From JAJVHZ01 sp041395385 (GTDB lineage: Bacteria; Pseudomonadota; Gammaproteobacteria; JAJPIJ01): a stretch of 64,000 bases of DNA. Location of the stretch: NCBI GenBank assembly GCA_041395385.1, contig JAWLAN010000019.1:1-64000 (forward strand), written 5' to 3'. The notes beneath the pieces are model-generated. The model was not told the origin of the DNA, made no database searches, and saw only the letters and a program-made list of their open reading frames with translations. The number at the start of each line of letters is the position of its first letter. Positions within the stretch are counted from its first letter, which is position 1. This document shows positions 46,904 to 56,517 of the stretch, piece by piece. Both the position numbers and the translations under genes were made by a program.

Positions 46904-47248
46904 GTGACCACACCCGTACTCTACGACCCGAGGTCGATCACCGATCTGAAGGACTGGGGCCCGGTTCCGACGATGATCGAGGGCGTCTCGCACACCTCGG
47001 GCCGGCTCCTGCACAAGGGCCCCGACGGCGAGAACGAATCCGGCATCTGGGTGTGCACGCCCGGCTACTGGTACTGCCACGTGACGCGGGACGAGTTCTG
47101 CCACTTCCTCTCGGGGCGCTGCACCTACACCCACGAGAGCGGCGAGGTCATCGAGATCCGCCCCGACACGATCGCCTTCTTCCCGAAGGACTGGAAGGGC
47201 ACCTGCCGCGTGCACGAGACCGTGCGCAAGGTCTACATGATCCGCTAG
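46904..47248 (+). CDS. Small cupin-domain protein (DUF861-type)
   Basis: The 114-residue protein is one cupin barrel of the DUF861 group (ureidoglycine-aminohydrolase and PuuR-associated type). Visible features are SGIWVCTPGYWYCHVTRDEF, CTYTHESGEVIEIRPDTIAF and FPKDWKGTCRVHETVRKVY. The start is a GTG at 46904 behind GGGGAGATTGAACA. In several bacteria this small cupin is found in polyamine or amino-acid catabolic clusters. The ligand is unknown. Confidence 0.82.
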   Translation: MTTPVLYDPRSITDLKDWGPVPTMIEGVSHTSGRLLHKGPDGENESGIWVCTPGYWYCHVTRDEFCHFLSGRCTYTHESGEVIEIRPDTIAFFPKDWKGTCRVHETVRKVYMIR

Positions 47249-47254
47249 CCGACC

Positions 47255-47644
47255 GTGACCGGCCTGGATCCGCATGCGGGGCAGGTCATTCTCGGCAACG
47301 GGTTCGTGACGAGGAAGGACCTGCCGCTGCGCGACGTCGTCAATCCCGCGGCTCTCTCGATCGTCGGCCGCACCGCGCAATGCACGCCGGCGATCATCGC
47401 CGAGGCGCTCGGGCTCGCGGTCCGCGCACAGAGGGACTGGGTGGCGCTCGACGGCAAGTCGCGCGCCGCCGCGCTGCACCGCCTGGCCGACGCGATGGAG
47501 GCGGACACCGCCGGTGGCGCCGCGGAGCTCATGACCCGCGCCTTCCGCCGTTCGAAGATGGTGATGATGGATCCGAAGCCGCAGCTGCAGTCGTGTACCC
47601 GGCCACGGCGGAGTTCTGCGCGAGCGCGGCGGCCGCTACGATGA
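47255..47644 (+). pseudogene. Truncated aldehyde dehydrogenase N-terminal fragment
   Basis: The 129-codon frame begins like an aldehyde dehydrogenase NAD-binding half: RDVVNPAALSIVGRTAQCTP, AIIAEALGLAVRAQRDWVAL, GKSRAAALHRLADAMEADT. It stops before any catalytic Cys or Glu motif and ends in low-complexity sequence. In related polyamine-catabolic operons a full aldehyde dehydrogenase (PuuC-like) would oxidise the aldehyde made by the PuuB-like enzyme. The GTG start and short length suggest a decayed copy, so the full enzyme must be elsewhere. Confidence 0.65.
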
Positions 47645-47656
47645 CGGGCAATCATC

Positions 47657-49009
47657 GTGAGGCATCTCTATCACGCCACCGCCCTCGATCCGGCCGCGCC
47701 GGTGAAGAGCTGGTGGGCGGACACGCTGCCCGAGGTGGCGGCCTATCCGACGCTGAGCGGCGAGGTCGACACCGAGGTCGCGATCATCGGCGGCGGCTAC
47801 ACCGGGCTGTCGGCCGCCTATCATCTGGCGCGCGAGCACGATATCGGCGCGGTTGTGCTCGAGCGCGCCCATCCCGGCTGGGGCGCCTCGGGCCGCAACG
47901 CCGGCTTCTGCTGCATGGGATCGGCCAAGCTGCCGTGGGACGGCATCGTCGCGCGCTACGGACTCGATGAGGCGCGCCGCTTCTGGCGCAGCCAGCAGAA
48001 CTCCGTCGAGCTGGTGGCCGAGGTGGTCGCGCGCAACGGCATCGACGTCGAGAACACCGGCGGCGGGGAGATCACGCTCGCGCATCTGCCCTCGCGCGCG
48101 CGATCGATGAAGGAGGAGGCCGATTACCTCGATGCGACCTTCGGCGCGACGCACGTCGTCCTCTCGAAGCTGGATCTCGTCGAGCGCGGCCTGAACTCAC
48201 CGCGGCTGTACGCGGGCGTGCTGAACCCGGTCGGCTTCGGCCTGAACCCGTGGAAGTACGTCAACGGCCTGGCCGCGGCGGCGCGCACGGCCGGCGCCCG
48301 CATCCACGGCGGCAGCGAGGTCCTCCGCTGGACGCGCAGCGGCGGCCGGCACGAGCTGGTGACGCCGGCGGGACGCGTGCGCGCCGCGAAGGTGTTGATC
48401 GCCACCGCTGCGTACACGCCGGAGGATCTGCACGCGGACTTCGGCGGCCGCGTGCTGCCGGCGTTGTCCTCCATCGTGGTGACCCGGCCGCTCACGCACG
48501 ATGAGATCAAGCTGCAGGGCTGGTCGGACACCACGCCCGCCTACGACAGCCGCCATCTGCTGAACTACTTCCGGCTGCTGCCGGATGGCCGGTTCCTGTT
48601 CGGCGGGCGCGGCGGCCTGTCGGCGGCGCCGGCGATGCTGGCGCGCCAGCTCGCGCGGATCGAGGCCGCCTTCCGCCGCTACTTCCCGGCCTGGAGCGGC
48701 GCGGAGATCACGCATCGATGGTCGGGACTGGTCTGCCTGGCGGCCGATCTCGTTCCCCATGTCGGCGCCTGGGCGGAGCAGCCGGGTACCTACTTCGCCC
48801 TGTGTTATCACGGCAACGGTGTGGCCATGGGCACGTGGTCGGGCCGCGCCGCGGCGCGGGTCATTGCGGGCGTGCCGGGGAAAGGGGAGGAGGATGACCG
48901 CGCCGGCTTCATCCGCAGGCCGCCGCCGCGTTTTCCGTTCGCGTTTCTGCGGCCGCTGTACCTGCGCGGCGCCTACCTGAAGTACGGGATCGACGACGTG
49001 ATGCCGTGA
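47657..49009 (+). CDS. FAD-dependent amine oxidoreductase (PuuB/DAO type)
   Basis: The 450-residue flavoprotein has the FAD-binding motif VAIIGGGYTGLSAAYHLARE near residue 42 and HPGWGASGRNAGFCCMGSAK. The C-terminal FAD contact CYHGNGVAMGTWSGRAAARV is also present. It matches gamma-glutamylputrescine oxidase (PuuB) and related D-amino-acid-oxidase-fold enzymes, which oxidise an amine to an aldehyde with release of ammonia or amine. Location downstream of a polyamine-type transporter supports that role. The GTG at 47657 is the start in view; its ribosome site is weak. Confidence 0.87.
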   Translation: MRHLYHATALDPAAPVKSWWADTLPEVAAYPTLSGEVDTEVAIIGGGYTGLSAAYHLAREHDIGAVVLERAHPGWGASGRNAGFCCMGSAKLPWDGIVARYGLDEARRFWRSQQNSVELVAEVVARNGIDVENTGGGEITLAHLPSRARSMKEEADYLDATFGATHVVLSKLDLVERGLNSPRLYAGVLNPVGFGLNPWKYVNGLAAAARTAGARIHGGSEVLRWTRSGGRHELVTPAGRVRAAKVLIATAAYTPEDLHADFGGRVLPALSSIVVTRPLTHDEIKLQGWSDTTPAYDSRHLLNYFRLLPDGRFLFGGRGGLSAAPAMLARQLARIEAAFRRYFPAWSGAEITHRWSGLVCLAADLVPHVGAWAEQPGTYFALCYHGNGVAMGTWSGRAAARVIAGVPGKGEEDDRAGFIRRPPPRFPFAFLRPLYLRGAYLKYGIDDVMP

Positions 49010-49017
49010 CCGCGCGG

Positions 49018-49428
49018 CTATTCGGTGATGCCCTCGCAGCTATAGCCGAGCGCGGACAACCCTTCCTCGAGATAGTCGGCGACCAGCGGTGTCGCGATGA
49101 CGTAATCGGCGGTGTGCGCGCTCAGGCGCTCCCCGGCCTCCTGCAGCGCCTCGCTCCATTCCGCGGTGGAGAAGTCCCCGCGCCCCAGCCACATCAGCGC
49201 CACCAGGTTCACCTGTTCTTCCACGTCCATGGCGTCGATGAGCTCATGCAATTCCTGATAGCTGGGGTCGTCGCGGTGATCGGCGAGCACCTGCCGCGCC
49301 CAGTCCTCGGCCGAGCCCGTCGGCTCCTCCGGGATCACCACGTCTTCCTTGGCATGGAACTCGCGCGCCTTGCCGATGAGAAAGCACACCTTGTCGGGGC
49401 TGACAGCCAGTTCGAGTTGATCGCTCAT
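49018..49428 (-). CDS. DUF3775-family protein
   Basis: The 136-residue acidic protein has LELAVSPDKVCFLIGKAREF, EDWARQVLADHRDDPSYQEL and QVNLVALMWLGRGDFSTAEW. This combination marks the DUF3775 family of proteobacteria, whose function is unknown. GGGGAAG precedes the ATG at 49428. It is convergent with the PuuB-like gene, 8 bases apart. Confidence 0.82.
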   Translation of the reverse strand: MSDQLELAVSPDKVCFLIGKAREFHAKEDVVIPEEPTGSAEDWARQVLADHRDDPSYQELHELIDAMDVEEQVNLVALMWLGRGDFSTAEWSEALQEAGERLSAHTADYVIATPLVADYLEEGLSALGYSCEGITE

Positions 49429-49646
49429 CTTCGCTTCCCCTCTTCTCCGCGTGCTGCCACGGGATGCATGCACCGTATGCAGGGTAGGCCCGGAAACGCG
49501 GCCCGGCCTTGACCGGCGTCATTTCACGCCCCGCGCCCGGCTGCCGGGACCCGGCGGCCGCATCCGCAACATTTATATAGTAGATTTGTCTCCCACGGCG
49601 GCGGGTCGACACCATCCAGCCTTTTACCGCGAACGAGGAGGAATCC

Positions 49647-49964
49647 ATGCTGGTACGCTTTCGCAGCAAGGAATCGGCGGAATTCGTCATGCTCGGCGAC
49701 ATCGCCGTGAAGCTCATACAGCTCATGGGACACAGCGGCACGATCCCCGGCGCGCTCGCCGCGGAGGACGTGCCGGCGGCCTTGCAGCGCCTGCGCGAGG
49801 CCCTGGAGATACAGGGCGCGGAGCCGGCGCCCGGACCTGAGGACGAAGAGGAGGAGACCGGGGAGCGGGAGCCGCGCGTGACACTGGCGAACCGCGCCTA
49901 TCCGCTGATCGAAATGCTCAAGGCCGCGGCGGCGAACGACTCCTACGTGATGTGGGATCAGTGA
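49647..49964 (+). CDS. DUF1840-family protein
   Basis: The 105-residue protein starts LVRFRSKESAEFVMLGDIAV and includes MGHSGTIPGALAAEDVPAAL and a C-terminal RAYPLIEMLKAAAANDSYVM, all typical of DUF1840, with an acidic linker (EDEEEETGE) between. The function is unknown. GAGGAGGAATCC precedes the ATG. It stands alone on the plus strand. Confidence 0.87.
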   Translation: MLVRFRSKESAEFVMLGDIAVKLIQLMGHSGTIPGALAAEDVPAALQRLREALEIQGAEPAPGPEDEEEETGEREPRVTLANRAYPLIEMLKAAAANDSYVMWDQ

Positions 49965-50156
49965 GCGTTGGCGCGCGGCCGGCGAGGCGGCCGTCGCACC
50001 GTCGCGGCCTGCCGGTGCAGCGTCTATAGTTGATCGGGACAGCCGAGTCCTCGCGGAGCGGTCCGCGCCGTGATGACGGGCGGCGACTCTCACGCCAGGC
50101 GCTGCTGCGCCGCAGCGACCGCGACCGGCGGCGATCAGACCATGAAGGAGACGGCA

Positions 50157-50528
50157 ATGGCCCTCGACAGCACCTCGTACGCAGACTTCGCGAAGATCTA
50201 CGCCCAGGGACTGGATCTCAACCTGCGTGCCAGCAAGATCATCCAGAATGCCTGGGAGCGCGCGATCCACGAGTACCAGTCGCTCATGGAGTCCTCGCTC
50301 CGGCAATTCGCCCCGCGGACCATGGGTGAGGTGCCCAAGGATCCGGTGGCGGCGCAGAATGCCGTGCTCGAGGCCGAACGCGAGGCCATCACGCGGGTGT
50401 CGCAGAACCTGCAGAAGATCCAGCAGGAGAGCATGGAACAGCTCGGCGCGCTGATGCAGGAAAGCCTGGAGATGTTCGCGCGGCTGAGCCCGTTCGTGAA
50501 CGCGCCGCGCCCCCCCGGCAAGGAATGA
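50157..50528 (+). CDS. Phasin-like protein
   Basis: The 123-residue protein is almost entirely amphipathic helix (KIYAQGLDLNLRASKIIQNA, RVSQNLQKIQQESMEQLGAL). It resembles phasin-2 family proteins that coat polyhydroxyalkanoate granules. I chose the ATG at 50157 because AAGGAGA stands 7 bases upstream; an ATG at 50142 overlaps that site. No phaC, phaA or phaB gene is in the window. The gene overlaps the hemerythrin start by 4 bases. Confidence 0.7.
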   Translation: MALDSTSYADFAKIYAQGLDLNLRASKIIQNAWERAIHEYQSLMESSLRQFAPRTMGEVPKDPVAAQNAVLEAEREAITRVSQNLQKIQQESMEQLGALMQESLEMFARLSPFVNAPRPPGKE

Positions 50529-50977
50529 ACGCCTCGCCCGCCCCGCCGCCGGCCCGCGACGAGGAAGCCGGCACGGATCTGCTGGAGTGGAAGGAGGAGT
50601 ACCGCATGGGCATCGCGGATATCGATCGTTCGCACCAGGAGCTCATCGGCATCATCAACGAGATCTATCACTCGCTCGGCGGCCACGCCGACCGTGAGAG
50701 CCTGCAGTCGTTCCTGGATCAGGTGTACGTGCTCGCCTCCGATGAGTTCTGCTGCGAAGAGCAGTTGATGAAGGAGTTGCGCTACGAAGGGTTCGAGGAG
50801 CACCGCGCCGCGCACGAGCAGATGCTTCGCGACATCCGTCGTCTCGCGGACCACTTCGATCCGCGGGCCGGAGGCGCCGGGAGCGGCAGGGCCCTCGGAG
50901 TTCAGCTCGGATCGTGGTTCGGCACGCACTTCCGGACCTTCGACGCCCGCCTGCACAGGCTCCTCCGCGGCGGATGA
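50525..50977 (+). CDS. Bacteriohemerythrin with one changed iron ligand
   Basis: The 150-residue protein has a hemerythrin domain (about 20-147). The di-iron ligands expected from the family are seen at His37 (DIDRSHQEL), Glu78, His93 and His97 (EEHRAAHEQ), His135 and Asp140 (THFRTFD). The position of the usual second His (HFxxEE) is Glu74, in DEFCCEEQLM. One His-to-Glu change would alter the O2- or NO-binding site, so this may be an oxygen or NO sensor variant, or a diiron protein with different chemistry. Two Cys (76, 77) beside it are also unusual. It is coupled to the phasin-like gene. Confidence 0.85.
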   Translation: MNASPAPPPARDEEAGTDLLEWKEEYRMGIADIDRSHQELIGIINEIYHSLGGHADRESLQSFLDQVYVLASDEFCCEEQLMKELRYEGFEEHRAAHEQMLRDIRRLADHFDPRAGGAGSGRALGVQLGSWFGTHFRTFDARLHRLLRGG

Positions 50978-51155
50978 GGCGGGCGCCGGGTCGTGCGCCG
51001 GAACGTCCTCCCGTGATCCCGTACCCTTCGCCTATACTGCTTACCGACGGCGCCGCGCGGCTGAGAACCAGGTCCTCGCGCCGGCCGGCAACGCCGTGGT
51101 CGCGCAGAGGCGACGTCGGCCTTCCCTCCCTTCAGACTGACAGAGGCGCAAACCC

Positions 51156-51362
51156 ATGTCCGAGCATATCTACAAGGTGGTGGAGCTGGTCGGCTCTTCC
51201 CAGACCAGCATAGAAAACGCCATCGAGAGCGCAATCTCGCGGGCATCGAAGACACTGAAGAACATCAACTGGTTCGAGGTCGCGGAGACCCGCGGTCACA
51301 TTCAGGACGGCAAGGTCGCGCACTATCAGGTCAAGCTGAAGGTCGGTTTCCGCCTGGAATAG
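51156..51362 (+). CDS. Dodecin
   Basis: The 68-residue protein matches dodecin along its length: HIYKVVELVGSSQTSIENAI, SRASKTLKNINWFEVAETRG and GKVAHYQVKLKVGFRLE. The Trp in NINWFEV stacks on the flavin. Dodecins form hollow 12-mers that store riboflavin, FMN or FAD. The ATG follows AGAGGCGCAAACCC. A TATACT box at 51033-51038 may be its -10, but no matching -35 is visible. Confidence 0.95.
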   Translation: MSEHIYKVVELVGSSQTSIENAIESAISRASKTLKNINWFEVAETRGHIQDGKVAHYQVKLKVGFRLE

Positions 51363-51513
51363 ACCTCCGACGGCGGCAAGGCGCCGGCATTGCACACGCG
51401 GCGGGGTGCCTGGCCGCCGGCCATGGGTTCGCAGCCGCGCGCGAACGCGAGAGTCCTCGACGGCATTCCGTCTCGGCACGGCGGTGGCGGACATCCATGG
51501 TGAAGGAGATCCC

Positions 51514-52539
51514 ATGACGAACGGCGCCAACCCATCGCGGATCCTCGAGACCGGCTTCGGATTCTGGGGCTCGAGGGTCCTGCTCACGGCGGTGGAGATG
51601 GGACTGTTCACGACGCTGGGCGAGCGGGCCATGACCGGCGAGGCCCTCGGCAGGGCGCTCGAGATGCATCCGCGCGGCGTCCGCGATTTCTTCGACGCGC
51701 TGGTGGCGCTGGGATTCCTGAGTCGCGAGGGTTCCGGCGCGACGGCGCGGTATTCCAACACCGAGGAAACCAGGCTCTATCTCGACAGGAACAGGCCCAC
51801 CTACATCGGCGGCATCCTCGAGATGGCCGGCGCGCGCCTGTTCCGCTTCTGGAACGATCTCGGCCCGGCGCTGAAGAGCGGCAGGCCGCAGAACGAGATC
51901 AAGCACAGCCAGAAGCCCATGTTCGAGGTGCTCTACGAGGACCTGCCGCGCCTGGAGCAGTTCATGGACGCCATGCGCGGGATCTCCGCCGGCAACTTCC
52001 AGGCGTTTGCGCGCAGGTTCGATTTTTCGCGCTACAGGACGCTGTGCGACGTGGGCGGCGCCACCGGCCTGCTCTCGAGCCTGGTGGCGAAGGAGCATCC
52101 CCATATGCAGTGCACGAGCTTCGATCTTCCTGCCGTCGAGCCGATCGCGCGCAAATGGATCGCAAAGGAAGGCCTGAGCGATCGCGTGGAGATCGTCTCC
52201 GGAGATTTCTTCAGGGACGCGCTGCCCAGCGCGGACGTGATCTCCATGGGGATGATCCTGCACGACTGGAATCTGGAGAAAAAGAAACACCTGATACGCC
52301 TGGCCTACGAGGCGCTGCCGGAGAACGGGGCGTTCGTCGCCATTGAGAATCTCATCGACGACGAGCGCCGCAGCAATGCCTTCGGACTCATGATGTCGCT
52401 GAACATGCTGATTGAATTCGGCGACGCCTTCGATTTCACCGGCGCGGAGTTCTGGGAATGGTGCCGCGAGACCGGCTTCAGGCGTTACGAGGTCATGCAT
52501 CTCGCCGGTCCCTGCAGCGCGGCGATCGCCTACAGGTAG
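51514..52539 (+). CDS. O-methyltransferase (acetylserotonin/caffeate-type fold)
   Basis: The 341-residue protein has an N-terminal dimerisation helix-turn region (about 1-95) and a C-terminal SAM-binding domain. SAM-site marks are CDVGGATGLLSSLVAKEHP, CTSFDLPAVEPIARKW and MGMILHDWNLEKKKHLIRLA. In the O-methyltransferase-2 group His-Asp (HDW) supplies the catalytic base. Small aromatic or polyketide hydroxyls are usual substrates. GAAGGAGATCCC precedes the ATG at 51514. No biosynthetic cluster surrounds it. Confidence 0.88.
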   Translation: MTNGANPSRILETGFGFWGSRVLLTAVEMGLFTTLGERAMTGEALGRALEMHPRGVRDFFDALVALGFLSREGSGATARYSNTEETRLYLDRNRPTYIGGILEMAGARLFRFWNDLGPALKSGRPQNEIKHSQKPMFEVLYEDLPRLEQFMDAMRGISAGNFQAFARRFDFSRYRTLCDVGGATGLLSSLVAKEHPHMQCTSFDLPAVEPIARKWIAKEGLSDRVEIVSGDFFRDALPSADVISMGMILHDWNLEKKKHLIRLAYEALPENGAFVAIENLIDDERRSNAFGLMMSLNMLIEFGDAFDFTGAEFWEWCRETGFRRYEVMHLAGPCSAAIAYR

Positions 52540-52606
52540 GCGGTTCGCCGAGAGTCGGTTCGCCCGGCGCCGCGCCGGCGCGCGGTCGCCCCGACCGCGG
52601 AGACTC

Positions 52607-54906
52607 TCAGGCGAACAACTGATCGCCGATCGGCAGGGCGCGGATGCGCTTGCCGGTCGCCGCGAAGACCGCATTGCAGAGGGCCGGCGCGACCGGGGGC
52701 AGCCCCGGCTCGCCGACGCCGCCGAGCGGCTGATCGTAGCCTTCCGCGGGTACGAGGTGGACGTGGATCTCGCGCGGCGCCTGGTCGATGCGCGTGATCC
52801 GATAGCCGTCGAAGTTCCTCTGCTCGACGCGGCCGTCCTTGAAGGTCGCCGCGCTCACCGTCGCGAGGCTCACGCCCTGGATCACCGCGCCCTCCATCTG
52901 CGAGCGTATGCGCTCCGGGTTGATCTGCGGCCCGCAATCCACCGCGATGTCCACGCGCGGGATCGAGATCTCGCCTGCGCCGCTGACCTCCACCTCGACC
53001 ACCACGGCGGTGTAGGTCACGAAGCTGCGGTGCGCGGCAATGCCGAGCCCGCGACCCTTCGGCAGCGTCCTGCCCCAGCCCGCGCCCTCGGCAACCGTCT
53101 CCACGACACGGCGCAGTCGCCCCGCGTCCACCTGGTAGATCGCCGGGTCCTCGCCGTAGTTCCAGCTGTCGGGCAGCGAATTCGGGTCGATCTGGCGCGG
53201 CGGACCGATCAGCTCGAGCAGATAATCCTTGGGATCGCGACCCGCGGCGGCGGCGAGTTCGCCAACGAAGGACTGGATCGCGAAGGCGTGCGGGACATTG
53301 AACACCGAGCGGAACCAGCCCACACGCGTGTGCGCGGTGGCCTCGGGATTCTCCAGCCGGAGGTTCGGCACCGCGAACGGCGTGTCCACGAAGCCCATGC
53401 CGAGCTCGAACGGGGCCTCGTGCCGGGAGTCCGGCCCGAACAGCGCGGTGATGGTCGGGGCCACACTGCGGTGCAGCCACGCCACGGGTCTGCCGTTCTC
53501 ATCGAGCCCGGCCTCGAGTCGCTGCACCGCCACGGTATTGAGATAGCCGTTGGCGAGATCGTCCTCGCGCGTGAAGGTGAGATTCACCGGCCTGCCGTCC
53601 ATGGCGCGGGAGAGCAACGCGGCCTCGATGGCGAAATCCGGCTTCGACTTGCGGCCGAATCCGCCGCCGAGCAGCGTGACGTTCACCGTCACGTTCTCCT
53701 CGCCCAGGCCGAGGTGCTTGGCGATCTTCTCGCGCGTGGTCTGCGGGGCCTGCACGCATGCCCACACCTCGCACCTGCCGTCGGCGATGCGCGCCACCGC
53801 GGCCGGCGGCTCCATCGACACGTGCGCCTGGTGCGGGATGTAGTACTCCGCCTCCACGCGCTTCGCCGCGCTGGCCATCGCCGCATCGACGTCGCCGGCG
53901 TTGCGCACCACCTTGCCGGGCTGGCGCGCCGCGGCCTCCAGCGTCGCGCGGTAGGTGTCGGAGGAGTACGAGGCGTTGGGGCCGTCGTCCCAGGTGATCT
54001 TCAGCGCATCGCGGCCGCGGATCGCCGCCCACGTGTTCGACGCGATCACCGCCACGCCGCCCAGCGGATTGAACTCCGAGGGGACGGGCGCCGCCTCGAG
54101 CGTGAGCACCTTCAGCACGCCGGGGACCTTCAGCGTCTCGGCGTCGTCGTAGGACTTCAGCTTCCCGCCGTAGACCGGCGGGCGGGCGACGACGGCATAG
54201 ACCATGCTGTCCAGGCGCGTGTCGATCCCGAACTGCGCCTTGCCAGTGGTGATGTCGTGGTTGTCGACCAGCCCGACCTCGCCGCGGCCGATGTAGCGGA
54301 ACTTCGAGGGATCCTTCAGCTTCACGGTCTCGCGCGCGGGCACCGGCAGTGCGGCCGCGGCGTCGGCGAGCTCGCCGTAGCCGAGACGGCGATCGCTCCC
54401 GCGGTGGATCACCTCGTGATTGACGGCCTCGACCTCCGCGACCGGCACGTTCCACTTCGCCGCCGCGGCCTCCTCCAGCATCCGCCGCGCGGCCGCGCCG
54501 ATGCGGCGCATCGACATGAAGTGATGGCGCATGCTGCGCGAGCCGTCGGTGTCCTGATTGCCGTAGAGCGGTTCGTTGCCGGGCGCCTGCGCCACCCTCA
54601 CGCGCGACCAGTCGGCCTCGAGCTCGTCGGCCACGACCATGGGCAGGCTGGTGCGCACGCCCTGGCCCATCTCGGAGCGGTGGCAAACGATGGTGACGGT
54701 GCCGTCCGCGGCGATGGCGACGAAGATCATCGGATCGTCGCGCAGCCCGTGCGGCATGGCCTCGCCGGCGTATTTCTTCTGCTCCTCCTCGGCGCGGCCG
54801 AGGACCGGGAAACCGGCGGCCAGCACCAGGCTGCCGGCGCCGAGTCCGATGAGGAACGAGCGGCGGCTGATGTTCGTGATGACGGGCTCGGTGCGGGGAT
54901 CCCTGC

Positions 54907-54910
<4 letters not shown>
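52607..54910 (-). CDS. Molybdenum hydroxylase large subunit, IorB-like
   Basis: The 767-residue protein has a Tat signal (SRRSFLIGLGAGSLVLAAG) and the layout of the xanthine-oxidase-family Mo-binding subunit in the isoquinoline 1-oxidoreductase beta group. Marks include RSEMGQGVRTSLPMVVADEL, NTLLGGGFGRKS-like VTLLGGGFGRKSKPDFAIEA and the C-terminal GGVGEPGLPP, which carries the active-site Glu. Such enzymes hydroxylate N-heterocycles or aldehydes. It is coupled to the 2Fe-2S subunit by a 4-base overlap. The export signal places it in the periplasm. A cytochrome subunit often found in such operons is absent here. Confidence 0.93.
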
Positions 54911-55371
<461 letters not shown>

Positions 55372-55859
55372 GATCGTCTCCTTCCTCGGGACCGCGCAGG
55401 GGCTTCATGGAACCCGGTGGAGGCTCAGGCCCTTTTTCTTCAAGTATAGGTTCCCCGCCGCCTGGGGGCAGGGCGCGCGGGGCCGGCCTGTCATCGATGG
55501 GCCGGATCGCTCCGCGCTGCGGCGTCTCTCGTACGACAACACCGACGCAGGATTGGTTCGGCGCGGCGATGGCCCGGGCCGCGAGGCCCCGTGGACGTGA
55601 TCGAGGCCGGTCTCGACCGTCTTGACGGCGGTGACGACATTCCATGGTGCGCACGTGCACCATTGCGGTTCCATGTGGCGCTCGGCAACGACACGACGCC
55701 GCGCGCCGGCCTTCGGCGCTCGGCCCGAGCAGGCGGACGTGGTCGCGTCGAGCACCGCGCGGCGCCGGCGATCTCGAGACCGTTGGTCGAATCCGACGCG
55801 GGGGTTTATCATTCATATAATTGTTATTCCGAGGTACGGCAGAGCGGGGAGGAGCTTCG
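55372..55859. other. Divergent intergenic region with a DoxX promoter
   Basis: No gene is recognisable in these 488 bases. A perfect TATAAT lies at 55816-55821, 39 bases before the DoxX start, with a weak CCGACG at the -35 distance (17-base spacer). Most of the rest is GC-rich sequence with shadow frames. Confidence 0.45.
55816..55821 (+). promoter_or_regulatory. -10 box (TATAAT) for the DoxX gene
   Basis: TATAAT stands in an AT-rich island (GTTTATCATTCATATAATTG) that contrasts with the GC-rich surroundings. The -35 is weak, so an activator may be needed. Confidence 0.5.
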
Positions 55860-56297
55860 ATGGCAAAGGCGACGGGTGGTCTGCAGACGGCGGGGGCTGA
55901 CGTGGAGGACTGGGGCAAGCTGCTGCTGCGCGTCGCCCTGGGCGTGCTGATCCTCCTGCACGGCATCGCGAAGGTGATGGGCGGGCCGGCCTTCATCATG
56001 GAGCTGCTGACCAGGAACGGACTGCCGGCGCAGCTGGGCTACCTGGTGTACGTCGGCGAGGTGCTGGCGCCGTTGCTGGTGATCATCGGACTGTGGACGC
56101 GCCCGGCCGCGCTCGTCATCGCGGTGAACATGGTGGTGGCGATCGCCCTGGTGCACATGCCCGAGCTCCTGACGCTCTCGCAGACCGGCGGCTGGGCGCT
56201 CGAGCTGCAGGGCATGTTCCTGTTCGGCGCGCTCGCCGTGGCGATGCTGGGAGCCGGGCGCCTGAGCGCGGGCGGCATCTGGGGGCGCTGGAATTAG
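55860..56297 (+). CDS. DoxX family membrane protein
   Basis: The 145-residue protein has four hydrophobic helices and the DoxX pattern: LLLRVALGVLILLHGIAKVM, GYLVYVGEVLAPLLVIIGLW, then a long loop and MFLFGALAVAMLGAGRLSAG. DoxX-type proteins associate with oxidoreductase activity at the membrane, and their exact role is mostly unknown. GGGGAGGAGCTTCG precedes the ATG at 55860. A terminator follows about 80 bases after the stop. Confidence 0.88.
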   Translation: MAKATGGLQTAGADVEDWGKLLLRVALGVLILLHGIAKVMGGPAFIMELLTRNGLPAQLGYLVYVGEVLAPLLVIIGLWTRPAALVIAVNMVVAIALVHMPELLTLSQTGGWALELQGMFLFGALAVAMLGAGRLSAGGIWGRWN

Positions 56298-56377
56298 CAC
56301 GGGATCGGCACGCGTCTGCCGCCGGCAGACGCTTCCATAGCGGCGCGGCGGCGCGCCGTCTTCCGCAGCGACATCAA

Positions 56378-56406
56378 GACCCCGCCTCGGCGGGGTTTCG
56401 TCTTTT
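56378..56406 (+). terminator. Rho-independent terminator after DoxX
   Basis: GACCCCGCC-TCGG-type hairpin: ACCCCGCC and GGCGGGGT around TCGG-centred loop, followed by TTTCGTCTTTT. It ends the DoxX transcript before the permease gene. Confidence 0.7.
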
Positions 56407-56517
56407 CGGGGCGCTGCGCGGCGCTGTCCGGTCGCGCATGGGACTGCCGGATCTTCCCGCGCTGCGACATCGACCGATCGCCATCCAGTCGAGCCGCCCG
56501 CGCGTGCCGGGTGTAAG

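Noticed and set aside
45134..47479. 781-codon minus-strand frame
   Set aside because: It is antisense to the PotA-type, glycosyltransferase and cupin genes and has no recognisable domain.
51040..51125. Possible riboswitch before dodecin (GGCTGAGAA and CCGGCAAC stretches)
   Set aside because: These short matches resemble parts of TPP and SAM-I riboswitches, but the other conserved core elements are missing and I could not fold a known class.
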